From an uncultured Alphaproteobacteria bacterium (GTDB lineage: Bacteria > Pseudomonadota > Alphaproteobacteria > UBA8366 > GCA-2717185), in assembly GCA_943788635.1 (NCBI GenBank), contig CALSRA010000013.1, positions 144,926 to 208,925 of the forward strand: 64,000 nt of DNA, in the 5' to 3' direction. Positions 53,249 through 62,474 of the stretch are shown in pieces. The notes beneath the pieces are model-generated. The model was not told the DNA's origin. It saw nothing but the letters and a program-made list of their open reading frames with translations, and did not search any database. The translations under genes were made by a program, and so were the position numbers. Each line of letters starts with the position of its first letter. Position 1 is the stretch's first letter.

Positions 53249-53941
53249 ATGGTGGACGCAGCCGATAAGAAACCCGGGGCTTTCCGCGCCGTCAGACGGT
53301 ATATCCTGATCGGCCTGCTGACCGCCGCGCCGCTCGCCATTACCTTCCTCATTCTCGAATTTCTGTTCACGCTGCTGGCGGATATCGGCGAACCCTGGAT
53401 TCGCGGGCTGGCGCGCGGGGTCCGGCAACAGAACCCGGCCCTCGCCGACCTGATGGTCAACGAAGTACTGATGTCGATTACCGCCTCGCTGATCGTCCTG
53501 CTGGTTCTGTTACTGCTGGGCTGGGCGACGGGGCGGGTGGTCGGGCAGCGGCTGATCCGCCTGTTCGAACAGTTGATCAGCGCCATCCCCTTCGTCGACA
53601 GCGTCTATCACGCCACCAAGCGGTTCGTGTCCGTCGCCAGTTCCTCGCCGGAAGGCGGGCGTGGCGTCGTGCTGATCGACTTTCCATCGCCCGGCATGAA
53701 GGCCATCGGCATCCTGACCCGCACCCTGCACGATTCGGATACGGGTGAGGAACTCGCTGCCGTCTATGTCCCCACCGCGCCGAACCCGACCTCCGGCTAT
53801 ATCGAGATCATGCCAATGGACAGGGTCACCCATACCGACTGGACCTTCGACCAGGCCATGTCCTTTATCGTCACCGGCGGTTCCAGTTCCCCCGACGATA
53901 TCCAGTACAGCCGTGAAAAGGGCAGTAAAAAAACGTCCTGA
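53249..53941 (+). CDS. DUF502 family membrane protein
   Basis: 230 aa from ATG 53249 behind GGAGG. Two membrane helices (about 18-48 and 68-95) precede a soluble domain with the DUF502 motifs FEQLISAIPFVDSVYHATKR, VLIDFPSPGMKAIGILT and YVPTAPNPTSGYIEIMP. Biochemical role unknown; the family is widespread in proteobacteria. Confidence 0.87.
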   Translation: MVDAADKKPGAFRAVRRYILIGLLTAAPLAITFLILEFLFTLLADIGEPWIRGLARGVRQQNPALADLMVNEVLMSITASLIVLLVLLLLGWATGRVVGQRLIRLFEQLISAIPFVDSVYHATKRFVSVASSSPEGGRGVVLIDFPSPGMKAIGILTRTLHDSDTGEELAAVYVPTAPNPTSGYIEIMPMDRVTHTDWTFDQAMSFIVTGGSSSPDDIQYSREKGSKKTS

Positions 53942-54008
53942 ACGGATGGACGGCGCCGGGGCGGACAGGCTTTATTGCGCGCCACGGATATAACGGGAGA
54001 CAATTTTC

Positions 54009-54635
54009 ATGGCCGAACGCCATCATTTCGACGCCATCGTCTTTGACCTGCTGACCGCACTGCTCGATTCCTGGACGTTGTGGAACGACGTCGCCGGGTC
54101 GGAAGAAGCCGGGCGGCGCTGGCGCGGTGAATACCTGAAGCTGACCTATGAATGCGGCCCCTACCGCCCGTATGAGGACATCATTCGCGAGGCCGCCGAC
54201 CGGGCCGATATCCACCCGGACGTGGCCGAAACCCTGATGGTGCACTGGCCGGGCCTGCGCCCGTGGCCGGAATCGGAGGAAGTGTTCGGCAGCCTGTACA
54301 CCTTCGGCATACCGATGGGGATCGCCACCAATTGCTCCAACGCGCTGGCCGAACAGGCCGTCAAATGCGCCAATGCTCCCTTCGCCGCGGTGGCAACGGC
54401 GGAATCCGCCGGCTTCTACAAACCCCGGCCCGAACCCTACCTGCAGGTGCTGGAAAAACTCGGCACTGACCCGGCCAAGACCCTGTTCGTCGCCGGTTCC
54501 GCCGCCGATGTGCCGGGCGCAACCGCGGTCGGCATGCCCGTCTACTGGCACAACCGCGTCGGCCTGCCCGCCGTCGATGACGTGAAACCGATGCGCACCG
54601 AACGCTCGCTGATGCCGATCCTGGAACTGTTCTGA
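54009..54635 (+). CDS. HAD superfamily hydrolase, haloacid dehalogenase-type
   Basis: 208 aa. Motif I is VFDLLTALLDSW, Asp nucleophile followed by DxxT rather than the DxDxT of phosphatases, which favours a haloacid dehalogenase-like reaction. Motif II is IATNCSN, motif III Lys is in FYKPRPEPYLQ, motif IV AGSAADVPGA lacks the usual double Asp. The cap domain is about residues 18-90. It sits 14 bp upstream of a RidA gene on the same strand. Confidence 0.85.
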   Translation: MAERHHFDAIVFDLLTALLDSWTLWNDVAGSEEAGRRWRGEYLKLTYECGPYRPYEDIIREAADRADIHPDVAETLMVHWPGLRPWPESEEVFGSLYTFGIPMGIATNCSNALAEQAVKCANAPFAAVATAESAGFYKPRPEPYLQVLEKLGTDPAKTLFVAGSAADVPGATAVGMPVYWHNRVGLPAVDDVKPMRTERSLMPILELF

Positions 54636-54649
54636 GGAGGGAATGACCG

Positions 54650-55042
54650 ATGGATGACCGTATCTTTCACCTGTTCGCCGATGGCCCGGCGCCCGTCGCG
54701 CCCTATAGTCATGCCGTCACCACCGGTGACTGGATATTTGTCACCGGGCAACTGCCGACCGGCGCGGAGGGCGACCCGATTCCGGAATCGATCGAGGACC
54801 AGACGCACAAGGTCATGGCGAACCTGAAATCCGTGCTGGCCGGCTGTGGCGCGGAGCTGGATGCGGCGGTCAGCGTGCGTATTTTCCTGACCCGGTTCGA
54901 AGACGAATACGACGCCATGAACGCGGTCTATGAAACCTATTTTCCGGCCGACCGGCGACCGGCCCGCACCACAGTGGGCGTGACCGCGCTGGCGCGGGGC
55001 TGCCGGGTGGAAATCGACCTGATCGCCAGACGGCGCGCATAG
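54650..55042 (+). CDS. RidA/YjgF family protein with catalytic Arg
   Basis: 130 aa. HLFADGPAPVAPYSHAVTTG and IFVTGQLPTGAEG form the N-terminal half. The deaminase Arg is retained in RRPARTTVGVTALARGC, and VEIDLIA ends the fold. It likely hydrolyses reactive enamine/imine intermediates such as 2-aminoacrylate. It follows the HAD gene by 14 bp. Confidence 0.9.
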   Translation: MDDRIFHLFADGPAPVAPYSHAVTTGDWIFVTGQLPTGAEGDPIPESIEDQTHKVMANLKSVLAGCGAELDAAVSVRIFLTRFEDEYDAMNAVYETYFPADRRPARTTVGVTALARGCRVEIDLIARRRA

Positions 55043-55360
55043 CAGGCAGACGCCGAATCCCCGCAGGAACGACGGAAATATCGATGAATGCCCGTTAATG
55101 CCAATCGACACCAATCGATGGTAAATGAAGTGGATGGACACCCGGGCCTTCGCGACCGAACACCCTGACACGCAATGATCTTACGAATGATACGCATTAC
55201 GTGAAACATTCGAATCTGGCTTCCCCATAACGCGCATCGGGATTGCGTCCTGGGGTGCAAACCGCCAAATCAGTTTGAAATACAGTCGCGGCGAAGTACC
55301 TTTTTAAAGGTACCGTGTTGTTAATGGAGCGCACGGGCTGGCTGTATCGAGGGGATTTTC
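55043..55360. other. Intergenic region upstream of the indolepyruvate oxidoreductase gene
   Basis: 318 bp. It contains the exact palindrome at 55296-55313 and a pair of CCAATCGA copies near 55104-55125. No open frame, tRNA or terminator is evident. It should carry the promoter and regulator sites of the large gene at 55361. Confidence 0.45.
55296..55313. promoter_or_regulatory. Perfect 18-bp palindrome GTACCTTTTTAAAGGTAC (putative operator)
   Basis: The two 8-bp arms GTACCTTT and AAAGGTAC flank a TT centre. The site lies 47 bp before the ATG of the indolepyruvate oxidoreductase gene, where a repressor site or promoter would be expected. The regulator is not known; an amino-acid-responsive regulator is a guess from the target. 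Confidence 0.5.
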
Positions 55361-58300
55361 ATGGCTGAAACCGCCGTTTCGCTGGATGATAAATACGCGC
55401 TGGAGTCCGGCCGCGTCTTCATGACCGGGGTTCAGGCACTGGTGCGGCTGCCACTGATGCAGCGGCAACGCGATGTCGCGGCGGGCCTGAACACGGGTGG
55501 TTACATCACCGGCTATCGCGGTTCGCCGCTCGGCGCGCTGGACCAGCAGCTATGGCAGGCCAAGCGCTTCATCGAAAAGAACCATATCCATTTCGAGCCG
55601 GGCGTGAACGAGGACCTTGCCGCCACCGCGATCTGGGGCAGCCAGCAGCTCAACCTGTTCCCCGACGGCAATTACGACGGCATCTTTTCCATGTGGTACG
55701 CGAAAGGGCCCGGGGTCGACCGGTCCGGCGATGTGCTGCGCCATGGCAACCTGGCCGGGTCGTCGGAACATGGCGGCGTGCTGCTGCTGTCCGGCGATGA
55801 CCATACCTGCAAGTCGTCCACCACCGCCCACCAGACCGAATACGCCTATATGGATGCGATGATCCCGGTGCTGAACCCATCGGGCGTGCAGGAATTCCTC
55901 GACATGGGCATGTATGGCTGGGCGATGTCGCGCTATTCCGGCTGCTGGGTGTCGTTCAAGGTGATTGCCGAAACGGCGGACAGTTCGGCCTCGGTCTATG
56001 TCGATCCGCACCGCGTGGATATCAGAATCCCGACCGATTACGACATGCCCGCCGAAGGGCTGAATATCCGCTATCCCGATGACGCCCTTGCGCAGGAAGA
56101 ACGGCTGCACAAGCACAAGCTCTATGCCGCACTTGCCTTTGCCCGCGCCAACAACCTGAACCGGGCGGTGATCGACGGGCCGAACCGGCGTTTCGGCATC
56201 GTCACCGCGGGCAAATCCTATCTGGATGTGATGCAGGCGCTGGAGGATCTCGGCATCGACGAGGCCTATGCGCGCAAAATTGGCCTGTCGGTCTACAAGG
56301 TCGGCATGACCTGGCCGCTGGAGCCCGAAGGCATGCGGCGCTTCGCCGAAGGGCTGGAGGAAGTCCTTGTCGTCGAGGAAAAACGCGCCCTGATCGAAAA
56401 CCAGCTCAAGGAACAGCTTTATAACTGGCGCGAGGATGTGCGCCCCCGCGTGATCGGCAAGTTCGATGAAAACCGCAACTGGATCCTGCCGTCAAACGGG
56501 GAATTGACCCCCGGCCCGATTGCCAAGCTTCTTGCCCGGCGTATCGCCCGCTTCCATACCAGCGAGAAGATCGAGGAACGGGTCCGCTTTCTGGATATCA
56601 AGGATCAGTCGCTGGCGGCGATCAATCCGCCGATCACCCGCACGCCCTATTTCTGTTCGGGATGTCCGCATAACACCTCGACCAAGGTGCCCGAGGGCAG
56701 CCGCGCGCTGGCCGGGATCGGTTGCCACTATATGGCGCAATGGATGGACCGGAACACCGAAACCTTCACGCATATGGGCGGCGAAGGGGCGAGCTGGCAT
56801 GGCCAGGCGCCGTTCACCAGCACCAAACATGTCTTCGCCAATATCGGCGACGGCACCTATTATCATTCCGGCTTGCTGGCGATCCGGGCCGCGGTCGCCG
56901 CCGGCAACAACATCACCTACAAGATCCTGTTCAACGATGCCGTCGCGATGACCGGCGGACAGCCGGTCGGCACCGCGATTTCAGTGCCCCGGATCACCCA
57001 TCAGCTGTTCGGCGAAGGTGTCGGTCGTGTCGTTGTCGTTTCCGACGAACCCGAAAAATACAGCCGCCAATCGGGCCTTGCCGAAGGCGTGACCGTCGAA
57101 CATCGCGACCAGCTGGACCGTATCCAGCGCCAGTTGCGGGACGTCGAAGGCGTCACCGCCATCATCTACGACCAGACCTGCGCGGCCGAAAAACGCCGCC
57201 GCCGCAAGCGCGGCACCTTCCCCGATCCAGCCCGGCGCGTCATTATCAACGAACTGGTCTGCGAAGGCTGCGGCGACTGTTCGGTTGCCTCCAACTGCCT
57301 GTCGGTCGTGCCGAAAGAAACCGAATTCGGCCGCAAGCGGACCATCGACCAGTCGACCTGCAACAAGGATTTTTCCTGCCTGAACGGGTTCTGCCCCAGT
57401 TTCGTGACCGTTGAAGGCGGCGCATTGCGCAAACCGGAACCGGCCGCCCGCAAGACACAGACGGACCTGTTCGAGGTCCTGCCCGACCCCGTACTGCCGA
57501 CGACCGACACCCCCTACGGTATCCTGATCACCGGTGTCGGCGGCACCGGGGTTGTGACCATCGGTGCGCTGCTGGGTATGGCTGCCCATATCGAGGGAAA
57601 GGGCTGTTCGGTGCTGGACATGACCGGACTGGCGCAAAAGGGCGGCGCGGTCATGACCCATGTGCGGATCGGCAATACGCCGGAAGACATTCACGCCGTA
57701 CGGCTGGCATCCGGCGGCGCAAAGGCCGTAATCGGCTGCGATATCGTGGTAGCGGCAGGGCCGGATGCGCTGTCGAAGGTCGCGCCAGGTGAAACGGCGG
57801 TCTTCATCAATACGCATGAAACCATTACCGGCGATTTCACGCGCGACCCGGATATGCAGTTCCCGGAAGACGATCTTGAAAAAAGCATCGCCGCCATCGC
57901 CGGTGACGAACACACCGATTTCATCGAAGCCACACGGCTGGCGACGACGCTGATGGGCGATTCCATTGCGACCAACATGTTCATGCTGGGCTATGCCTGG
58001 CAGAAGGGTGCGGTACCGGTTTCCCTGGAATCGATCGAACAGGCTATCACGCTGAACGGCATCGCGGTGGAAGCCAACAAGGCCGCCCTGCTATGGGGAC
58101 GGCGCGCCGCACATGACCGGAACGCCGTGGACCGGGCCGCCGGTCCCGCTGCAGCCGAACCCGAAGATTTTGCCACAACACTGGAAGATGTCGTCAAGCG
58201 CCGCATCGATTTCCTGACTGCCTATCAGAACGAAGCCTATGCCCGGCGGTACAAGGACCTTGTCGTACGCGTACAAACGGCGGAAGCCCACGCCCTGCAG

Positions 58301-58837
58301 GGCACCGATGCCCTGGTGCAGACGGTGGCCCGGTATTACTTCAAGCTGCTGTCTTACAAAGATGAATACGAAGTCGCCCGGCTGCACACGGATACCAGCT
58401 TCCTGAATGCCGTACGCGAACAATTTACCGGCGACTACAAGCTGAACTTTCATCTGGCACCACCACTGACCGCCGAGCGCGACATGGACACGGGTCGCAT
58501 GATCAAGAAGGCGTACGGCCCCTGGATGCTGCGGGTATTCGGTGTGATGGCAAAGCTGAAGTTCCTGCGCGGCACCGCCTGGGACCCGTTCGGACGCAGC
58601 GACGAACGCCGCCAGGAGCGCACGCTGATTACCGAATATGAAGCGGTGATCGAGGAACTGCTGGCCGGACTGACCCCGGCCAATCATGCGGTCGCCGTTG
58701 AAATCGCGGAAATTCCCGAACATATCCGCGGTTATGGCCATGTGAAGGATCGCCATATCGCCGACGCCAAGGCGAATGAGGCGGCGCTTTTGACCCGGTT
58801 CCGCGATCCGGATCAGCAGGCCGACGCGGCGGACTGA
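55361..58837 (+). CDS. iorAB: Indolepyruvate ferredoxin oxidoreductase, fused alpha and beta subunits
   Basis: 1158 aa. It oxidatively decarboxylates aryl- or branched-chain 2-oxo acids to acyl-CoA using thiamine diphosphate and Fe-S clusters, reducing ferredoxin or another carrier. Domains: PYR-type (about 20-250), TPP-binding (about 430-620) with NIGDGTYYHSGLLA and FNDAVAMTGGQP, a cluster segment NELVCEGCGDCSVASNC, and the gamma-like domain (about 715-905) with GILITGVGGTGVVTIGALL and MTGLAQKGGAVMTHV. Length matches the aerobic alphaproteobacterial fused enzymes. GGGG precedes the ATG. No regulator adjoins. Confidence 0.93.
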   Translation: MAETAVSLDDKYALESGRVFMTGVQALVRLPLMQRQRDVAAGLNTGGYITGYRGSPLGALDQQLWQAKRFIEKNHIHFEPGVNEDLAATAIWGSQQLNLFPDGNYDGIFSMWYAKGPGVDRSGDVLRHGNLAGSSEHGGVLLLSGDDHTCKSSTTAHQTEYAYMDAMIPVLNPSGVQEFLDMGMYGWAMSRYSGCWVSFKVIAETADSSASVYVDPHRVDIRIPTDYDMPAEGLNIRYPDDALAQEERLHKHKLYAALAFARANNLNRAVIDGPNRRFGIVTAGKSYLDVMQALEDLGIDEAYARKIGLSVYKVGMTWPLEPEGMRRFAEGLEEVLVVEEKRALIENQLKEQLYNWREDVRPRVIGKFDENRNWILPSNGELTPGPIAKLLARRIARFHTSEKIEERVRFLDIKDQSLAAINPPITRTPYFCSGCPHNTSTKVPEGSRALAGIGCHYMAQWMDRNTETFTHMGGEGASWHGQAPFTSTKHVFANIGDGTYYHSGLLAIRAAVAAGNNITYKILFNDAVAMTGGQPVGTAISVPRITHQLFGEGVGRVVVVSDEPEKYSRQSGLAEGVTVEHRDQLDRIQRQLRDVEGVTAIIYDQTCAAEKRRRRKRGTFPDPARRVIINELVCEGCGDCSVASNCLSVVPKETEFGRKRTIDQSTCNKDFSCLNGFCPSFVTVEGGALRKPEPAARKTQTDLFEVLPDPVLPTTDTPYGILITGVGGTGVVTIGALLGMAAHIEGKGCSVLDMTGLAQKGGAVMTHVRIGNTPEDIHAVRLASGGAKAVIGCDIVVAAGPDALSKVAPGETAVFINTHETITGDFTRDPDMQFPEDDLEKSIAAIAGDEHTDFIEATRLATTLMGDSIATNMFMLGYAWQKGAVPVSLESIEQAITLNGIAVEANKAALLWGRRAAHDRNAVDRAAGPAAAEPEDFATTLEDVVKRRIDFLTAYQNEAYARRYKDLVVRVQTAEAHALQGTDALVQTVARYYFKLLSYKDEYEVARLHTDTSFLNAVREQFTGDYKLNFHLAPPLTAERDMDTGRMIKKAYGPWMLRVFGVMAKLKFLRGTAWDPFGRSDERRQERTLITEYEAVIEELLAGLTPANHAVAVEIAEIPEHIRGYGHVKDRHIADAKANEAALLTRFRDPDQQADAAD

Positions 58838-58927
58838 CCGAACCGGTTGCTGCCTTAAAAATTCCGCAATTCCGCCCCTTCACCGCCCCGCTTTCACCCG
58901 ATCATTCAGGACATAAACGGGAAAGGG

Positions 58928-59131
58928 ATGGAAGCCATGAAAAAACGGGCCATTACGCTATGTTTCGCCATCGGATACGTGGTCGTGCCGGCAATGGCGG
59001 TTTTCCTGCAGGCATACCTGTCAGACCGCGTGGTCGTCGCGAGCCACTACATTGAGCAGCATTACCCGATCGCCACGCCGGCAACCTATCACACCGGCCG
59101 GAAATCCAAGGAAAAGCCTGTCAGCCTGTAG
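58928..59131 (+). CDS. Small membrane or exported protein, 67 aa
   Basis: GGGAAAGGG lies just before ATG 58928; ATG 58937 (MKKRAITLCFAIGYVV) is the likelier start. One hydrophobic segment, ITLCFAIGYVVVPAMAVFLQ, is a signal peptide or anchor; the remainder is short and basic at its end (HTGRKSKEKPVSL). Family unknown. It converges with gapR. Confidence 0.5.
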   Translation: MEAMKKRAITLCFAIGYVVVPAMAVFLQAYLSDRVVVASHYIEQHYPIATPATYHTGRKSKEKPVSL

Positions 59132-59139
59132 CGAACCGT

Positions 59140-59385
59140 CTACAGCATGCCGAGCGCGGCCTTGTAGGTGTCGATCAGCGCTTCGAGTTCCTGACGGTCA
59201 CCGGTTTCCATTTTCCGCAGCCGGATGATCTGGCGCATGATTTTGACGTCGAAGCCATTGCCCTTGGCTTCGGCGAAAACTTCGCGGATATCCTCGGCCA
59301 GCGCCGCTTTTTCTTCTTCCAGCCGCTCGATCCGTTCGATCAGCGAGCGTAATTGATCACCCGTGACTCCGCCGACATCCGCCAT
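59140..59385 (-). CDS. gapR: GapR-family DNA-binding protein (DUF2312)
   Basis: 81 aa, the usual size. GDQLRSLIERIERLEEEKAA and GNGFDVKIMRQIIRLRKM are the family signature. GapR of Caulobacter is an essential nucleoid protein that binds overtwisted AT-rich DNA ahead of replication and transcription; the fold is a tetramer of coiled helices. It is nearly restricted to alphaproteobacteria, which supports the lineage call. Confidence 0.92.
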   Translation of the reverse strand: MADVGGVTGDQLRSLIERIERLEEEKAALAEDIREVFAEAKGNGFDVKIMRQIIRLRKMETGDRQELEALIDTYKAALGML

Positions 59386-59477
59386 TATTCCGTCTCTCCC
59401 GTGTATTCAGGTTCTGCCAAATTGGGCACCCGCTTTAATACGCCGTTCCCGCCTACGGCAAGGCATTTTTTAAACCC

Positions 59478-59985
59478 TTATCCAGGGCTTTCGTTCTCAT
59501 CCTCACCGTAGATGCCTGCATCCACACGCTTCGGGCCATCATATCGGCCAACCGCATCATCAACAGCTGCCGCCGGATCGACATGACGGGACGTTCCGGT
59601 TTCCGAATCGGTCACGAACAGCACACCATGTCGCACCCGCACGCTCAAATCGCTTTCCACATCGTCACCGATTTCGATTTCGTCAGCATCGGTCGCCCGG
59701 CGCAGCCCCGGCCGCCATTGCCAGACGATATCGGCCTGGTCCAGTTCCTCGCCGACAAAATCGATCAGATCACGATCACTGGCTGCCGGCAGACCGAGCC
59801 GTCGCCGTTGCCAGGCGACCCAGGATCGGACGCCCCACCGGTAAAACAGGGGCAGGTACAGCGGAAATGCCAGCGCAAACAGCGCGAAAAGCTCCAGCCC
59901 CGCCCAAGCGCGGCTGAAGATACCAGATCAGCAGCAATGCGGCGGTAATCGACGCCAGGGTGATAGCATATAGCCTGAACGCCAT
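59478..59985 (-). pseudogene. Hypothetical two-helix membrane protein with one frameshift
   Basis: The frame starts at ATG 59985 (MAFRLYAITLASITAALLLI), breaks near 59916-59919 and continues to TAA 59478 in another frame. Removing one base there gives 168 aa: a first membrane helix, then AWAGLELFALFALAFPLYLP as a second helix, then a soluble tail rich in acidic residues (LIDFVGEELDQADIVW...RHVDPAAAVDDAVGRYDG). Family not recognised. It lies 20 bp downstream of the DUF1244 gene in the same direction. Confidence 0.6.
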
Positions 59986-60005
59986 ACCGCTGCCGCGCCT
60001 GCCGC

Positions 60006-60308
60006 CTAGTGCGAGTCCTTGAACTTATCCAGTTGTCCGGCGGATGCTTCCTTCTGGTATTTCGATTTCCACTCGCCATAGGGCATGCCGTAGACGATCT
60101 CGCGCGCGTCCTCATAGCCCAGCTCCAGCCCCTTTTCCTGCGCGGCGGCCGTGTACCATTTGGACAGGCAGTTGCGGCAGAAGCCGGAAAGGTTCATCAG
60201 GTCGATATTCTGGACATCCGTACGTTCGCGCAGATGCGCCACCAGCGTGCGGAATGCGGCAGCTTCAAGTTCCGTCTGGGTCTGTTTGTCGATATCGGGC
60301 ATGTTCAA
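60006..60308 (-). CDS. DUF1244 domain-containing protein
   Basis: 100 aa. The family hallmark is LMNLSGFCRNCLSKWY with a CxxC pair, plus GYEDAREIVYGMPYGEWKSK. Function unknown; the Cys pair suggests metal binding. In many alphaproteobacteria it neighbours the N-formylglutamate amidohydrolase, DUF2312 and pyruvate kinase genes, the same set present here. Confidence 0.92.
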   Translation of the reverse strand: MNMPDIDKQTQTELEAAAFRTLVAHLRERTDVQNIDLMNLSGFCRNCLSKWYTAAAQEKGLELGYEDAREIVYGMPYGEWKSKYQKEASAGQLDKFKDSH

Positions 60309-60339
60309 TCCCTCCTGTTAGCCAAGGCGTGTTCTGTCA

Positions 60340-61527
60340 CTAATCTGGCGTGTGACTGACGGTTTTGCCAGCCCCTACGGGGGCCACGCCATACATGGTC
60401 TCATCGGCCAGCCAGTCAACCACGGCGTTCAGTGCTTCAGCTTCACCGGCGCCCGCTTCCTTTGCGGCATGGTAACGGGCGATCTGCTGGTGAGCGCTGG
60501 TACCCCGGGCGACGATATCGCGTGCATGCGCCACCTCGGCAACGCAATCCAGCCGTTCCGCATCCTCCTGGATCAGGTCCAGAATTTCGTCCAGCAGGAC
60601 CGAATAGTCGACGACCTGCCCGCGGCCGAAATCAACCAGCCCGCGATCGATGCCGTAACGCTGGCCGCGCCAGCGATTTTCCCGCACCAGCATGTTCGAA
60701 TAGATCCGCCAGCGCTGATTGCTGCGGCGCAGACGCGCGAGCATCGACAGCAGGCAGGCATACAGCGCGGCCACGGCGATTCCATCATTCAGCCGCGTGC
60801 AGATATCAGCAATCCGCATTTCCAGTGTCGGGAACTTCGAATGCGCGCGGATGTCCCACCATATCTTGCTTGCATCCTCGATCAGCCCCGCCTGGACCAT
60901 CACATCGATATGGCGCAGGTATTCCGCATGGCTGTCGAAACGTTCGGGCAGGCCGGTGCGCGGCAGTTCATCAAACACGCTGAGCCGGTAACACATCAAG
61001 CCGGTCAGGCGGCTTTGCCAGAAGGGAGAGGACGTTGTCAGCGCCAGAAGATGCGGCAGGAAATAACTGACCTGATTCATAAGGTCGTTGCGCAGCTCCG
61101 TATCCTCGATCCCGACATGCACATGCATGCCGCAGATCAGCAAGCGCTGCGCCACCTGCTGCATGTCCTCCGCCAGCACATTGTAGCGGTCCCCTTCGGT
61201 ATGCTGCTGCAGGCTCCACTCGGCGAAGGGATGGGTCGACGCCGCGATAGGCCGCAAACCATGCGTCGCGGCAGCGGCGGCGACACAGCCCCGCAAATGC
61301 GCGATGCGCTGGCGCGCTTCGGCGATGGAATGACACACCGGCGTACCAACCTCGATCTGTGCGCGCAGAAATTCCGGTGTCACCGCACCACCGCCATCGC
61401 CGATGAGCGTGCTGCATTCTTCCAGAATCGCGCGCGGTGGATCCACCGCCAAGTCGCGGGTTTCCGGATCGATCAGCAGTTACTCTTCCTCGATACCAAT
61501 GGTCAGCGGAAAATCAGCATCCGTCAT
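60340..61527 (-). pseudogene. GCS2-type carboxylate-amine ligase (YbdK-like) with an in-frame stop codon
   Basis: ATG 61527 starts MTDADFPLTIGIEEE, then TAA (61482-61480), then LLIDPETRDLAVDPPRAILE and a full family-like protein of 395 codons. The family motif is GIEEEYxLxD, so the stop stands where Tyr is expected (TAT or TAC to TAA). Other hallmarks: CGMHVHVGI, SSPFWQSRLTGLMCYR, WWDIRAHSKFPTLEMRIAD and VRENRWRGQRYG. These enzymes form gamma-glutamyl amides or related bonds. Its ATG overlaps the TGA of the upstream amidohydrolase (ATGA). A truncated protein could start internally at GTG 61452. One base error or a real nonsense mutation is possible. Confidence 0.87.
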
Positions 61528-62342
61528 TGGCCCGGCCCAGTGCCGCTGAATGGAACGTACAGTCCGTCATCGGCCAGCACCGATTCCAGGGCATCGGCGA
61601 TCAGCCCGGCCCAGTGTTCCGCCCCGTGATGCGTATCGATCAGGTCCTGCCGGATCTCCAGCAGGATATTCGGGCGGCCCTGCGGCATGGCATGGGTTTC
61701 AATCGTATTACCGAACAGGTCGTAGCCGGAATACGGCAGGTTGTCGCCGACGGTGATATCGGTGTTACGCGCCAGCGCCGCCATGAGCGGCCGGGCAATG
61801 CGCGCATCATCATTGTACAGCACGCCGATATGCCAGGGGCGCTCCGCCCCTTTCATCACCGGTGTGAAACTGTGAACGGACACGACGGCCGGAACCTGCA
61901 CCGGACGTTCCGCCAGCACCTGTTCAACAGTGTCGTGGTAGGGGCGATAGATTTCCGTCACCCGCGCGGCAGTCTGCGCATCGCTCAGCCGCCGGTTGCC
62001 GGGAACGACGACCCCGTCACTGATTTCCCGAATTGAGGTCAGGTCGTCCAACGGTCGGTTCAGGTCGATGACCAGGCGGGAAAACCCGGCCAGCACGGCG
62101 GGGGCATTCATCCGCACGGCCAGCCTGTCCGCCACATCCGCCGCACCAATATCCCAGGCGATATGCCGCGCCAGCACCGACGGGTCGAGCCCCAATCCGT
62201 GCAATGCCGTCGGCACCGCGCTGCCACCATGGTCACAGACAATGGCGAAATGGGCCTGACTTTGCCGATTGCGGACCGACACCGCCGCCCGGTCATCCGG
62301 GCGCAGCAGTTTGTCATGCAGTATTTCAGAGGTCGCGTTCAT
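61524..62342 (-). CDS. N-formylglutamate amidohydrolase family protein
   Basis: 272 aa from ATG 62342 (GGGGA six bases upstream); ATG 62348 is too close to that site. The frame is open far upstream, antisense to the cyclase gene, but this is not coding. Family segments: FAIVCDHGGSAVPTALHGLG, GFSRLVIDLNRP, VSVHSFTPVMKGAERPWHIG, LPYSGYDLFGNTIETHAMPQ and ILLEIRQDLI. It hydrolyses N-formylglutamate or a related N-acyl amino acid. It overlaps the GCS2-type ligase by 4 bp (ATGA), so they are coupled. Confidence 0.9.
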   Translation of the reverse strand: MNATSEILHDKLLRPDDRAAVSVRNRQSQAHFAIVCDHGGSAVPTALHGLGLDPSVLARHIAWDIGAADVADRLAVRMNAPAVLAGFSRLVIDLNRPLDDLTSIREISDGVVVPGNRRLSDAQTAARVTEIYRPYHDTVEQVLAERPVQVPAVVSVHSFTPVMKGAERPWHIGVLYNDDARIARPLMAALARNTDITVGDNLPYSGYDLFGNTIETHAMPQGRPNILLEIRQDLIDTHHGAEHWAGLIADALESVLADDGLYVPFSGTGPGQ

Positions 62343-62474
62343 GGACATTCCCCGAATATAGCAATTCGGAACCGCCTTACCAGTACGGCCCTGTAATACA
62401 GCCCCGATTTCTGGCACTCTGCGCCGCAAATGTGGCGGGACACCGCGTACCGCGCCGCATAGAGGGGGCAAACC

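Noticed and set aside
60352..61629. 425-codon forward frame opposite the GCS2-type ligase
   Set aside because: Antisense artefact; no recognisable product, and the reverse frame carries all family motifs.
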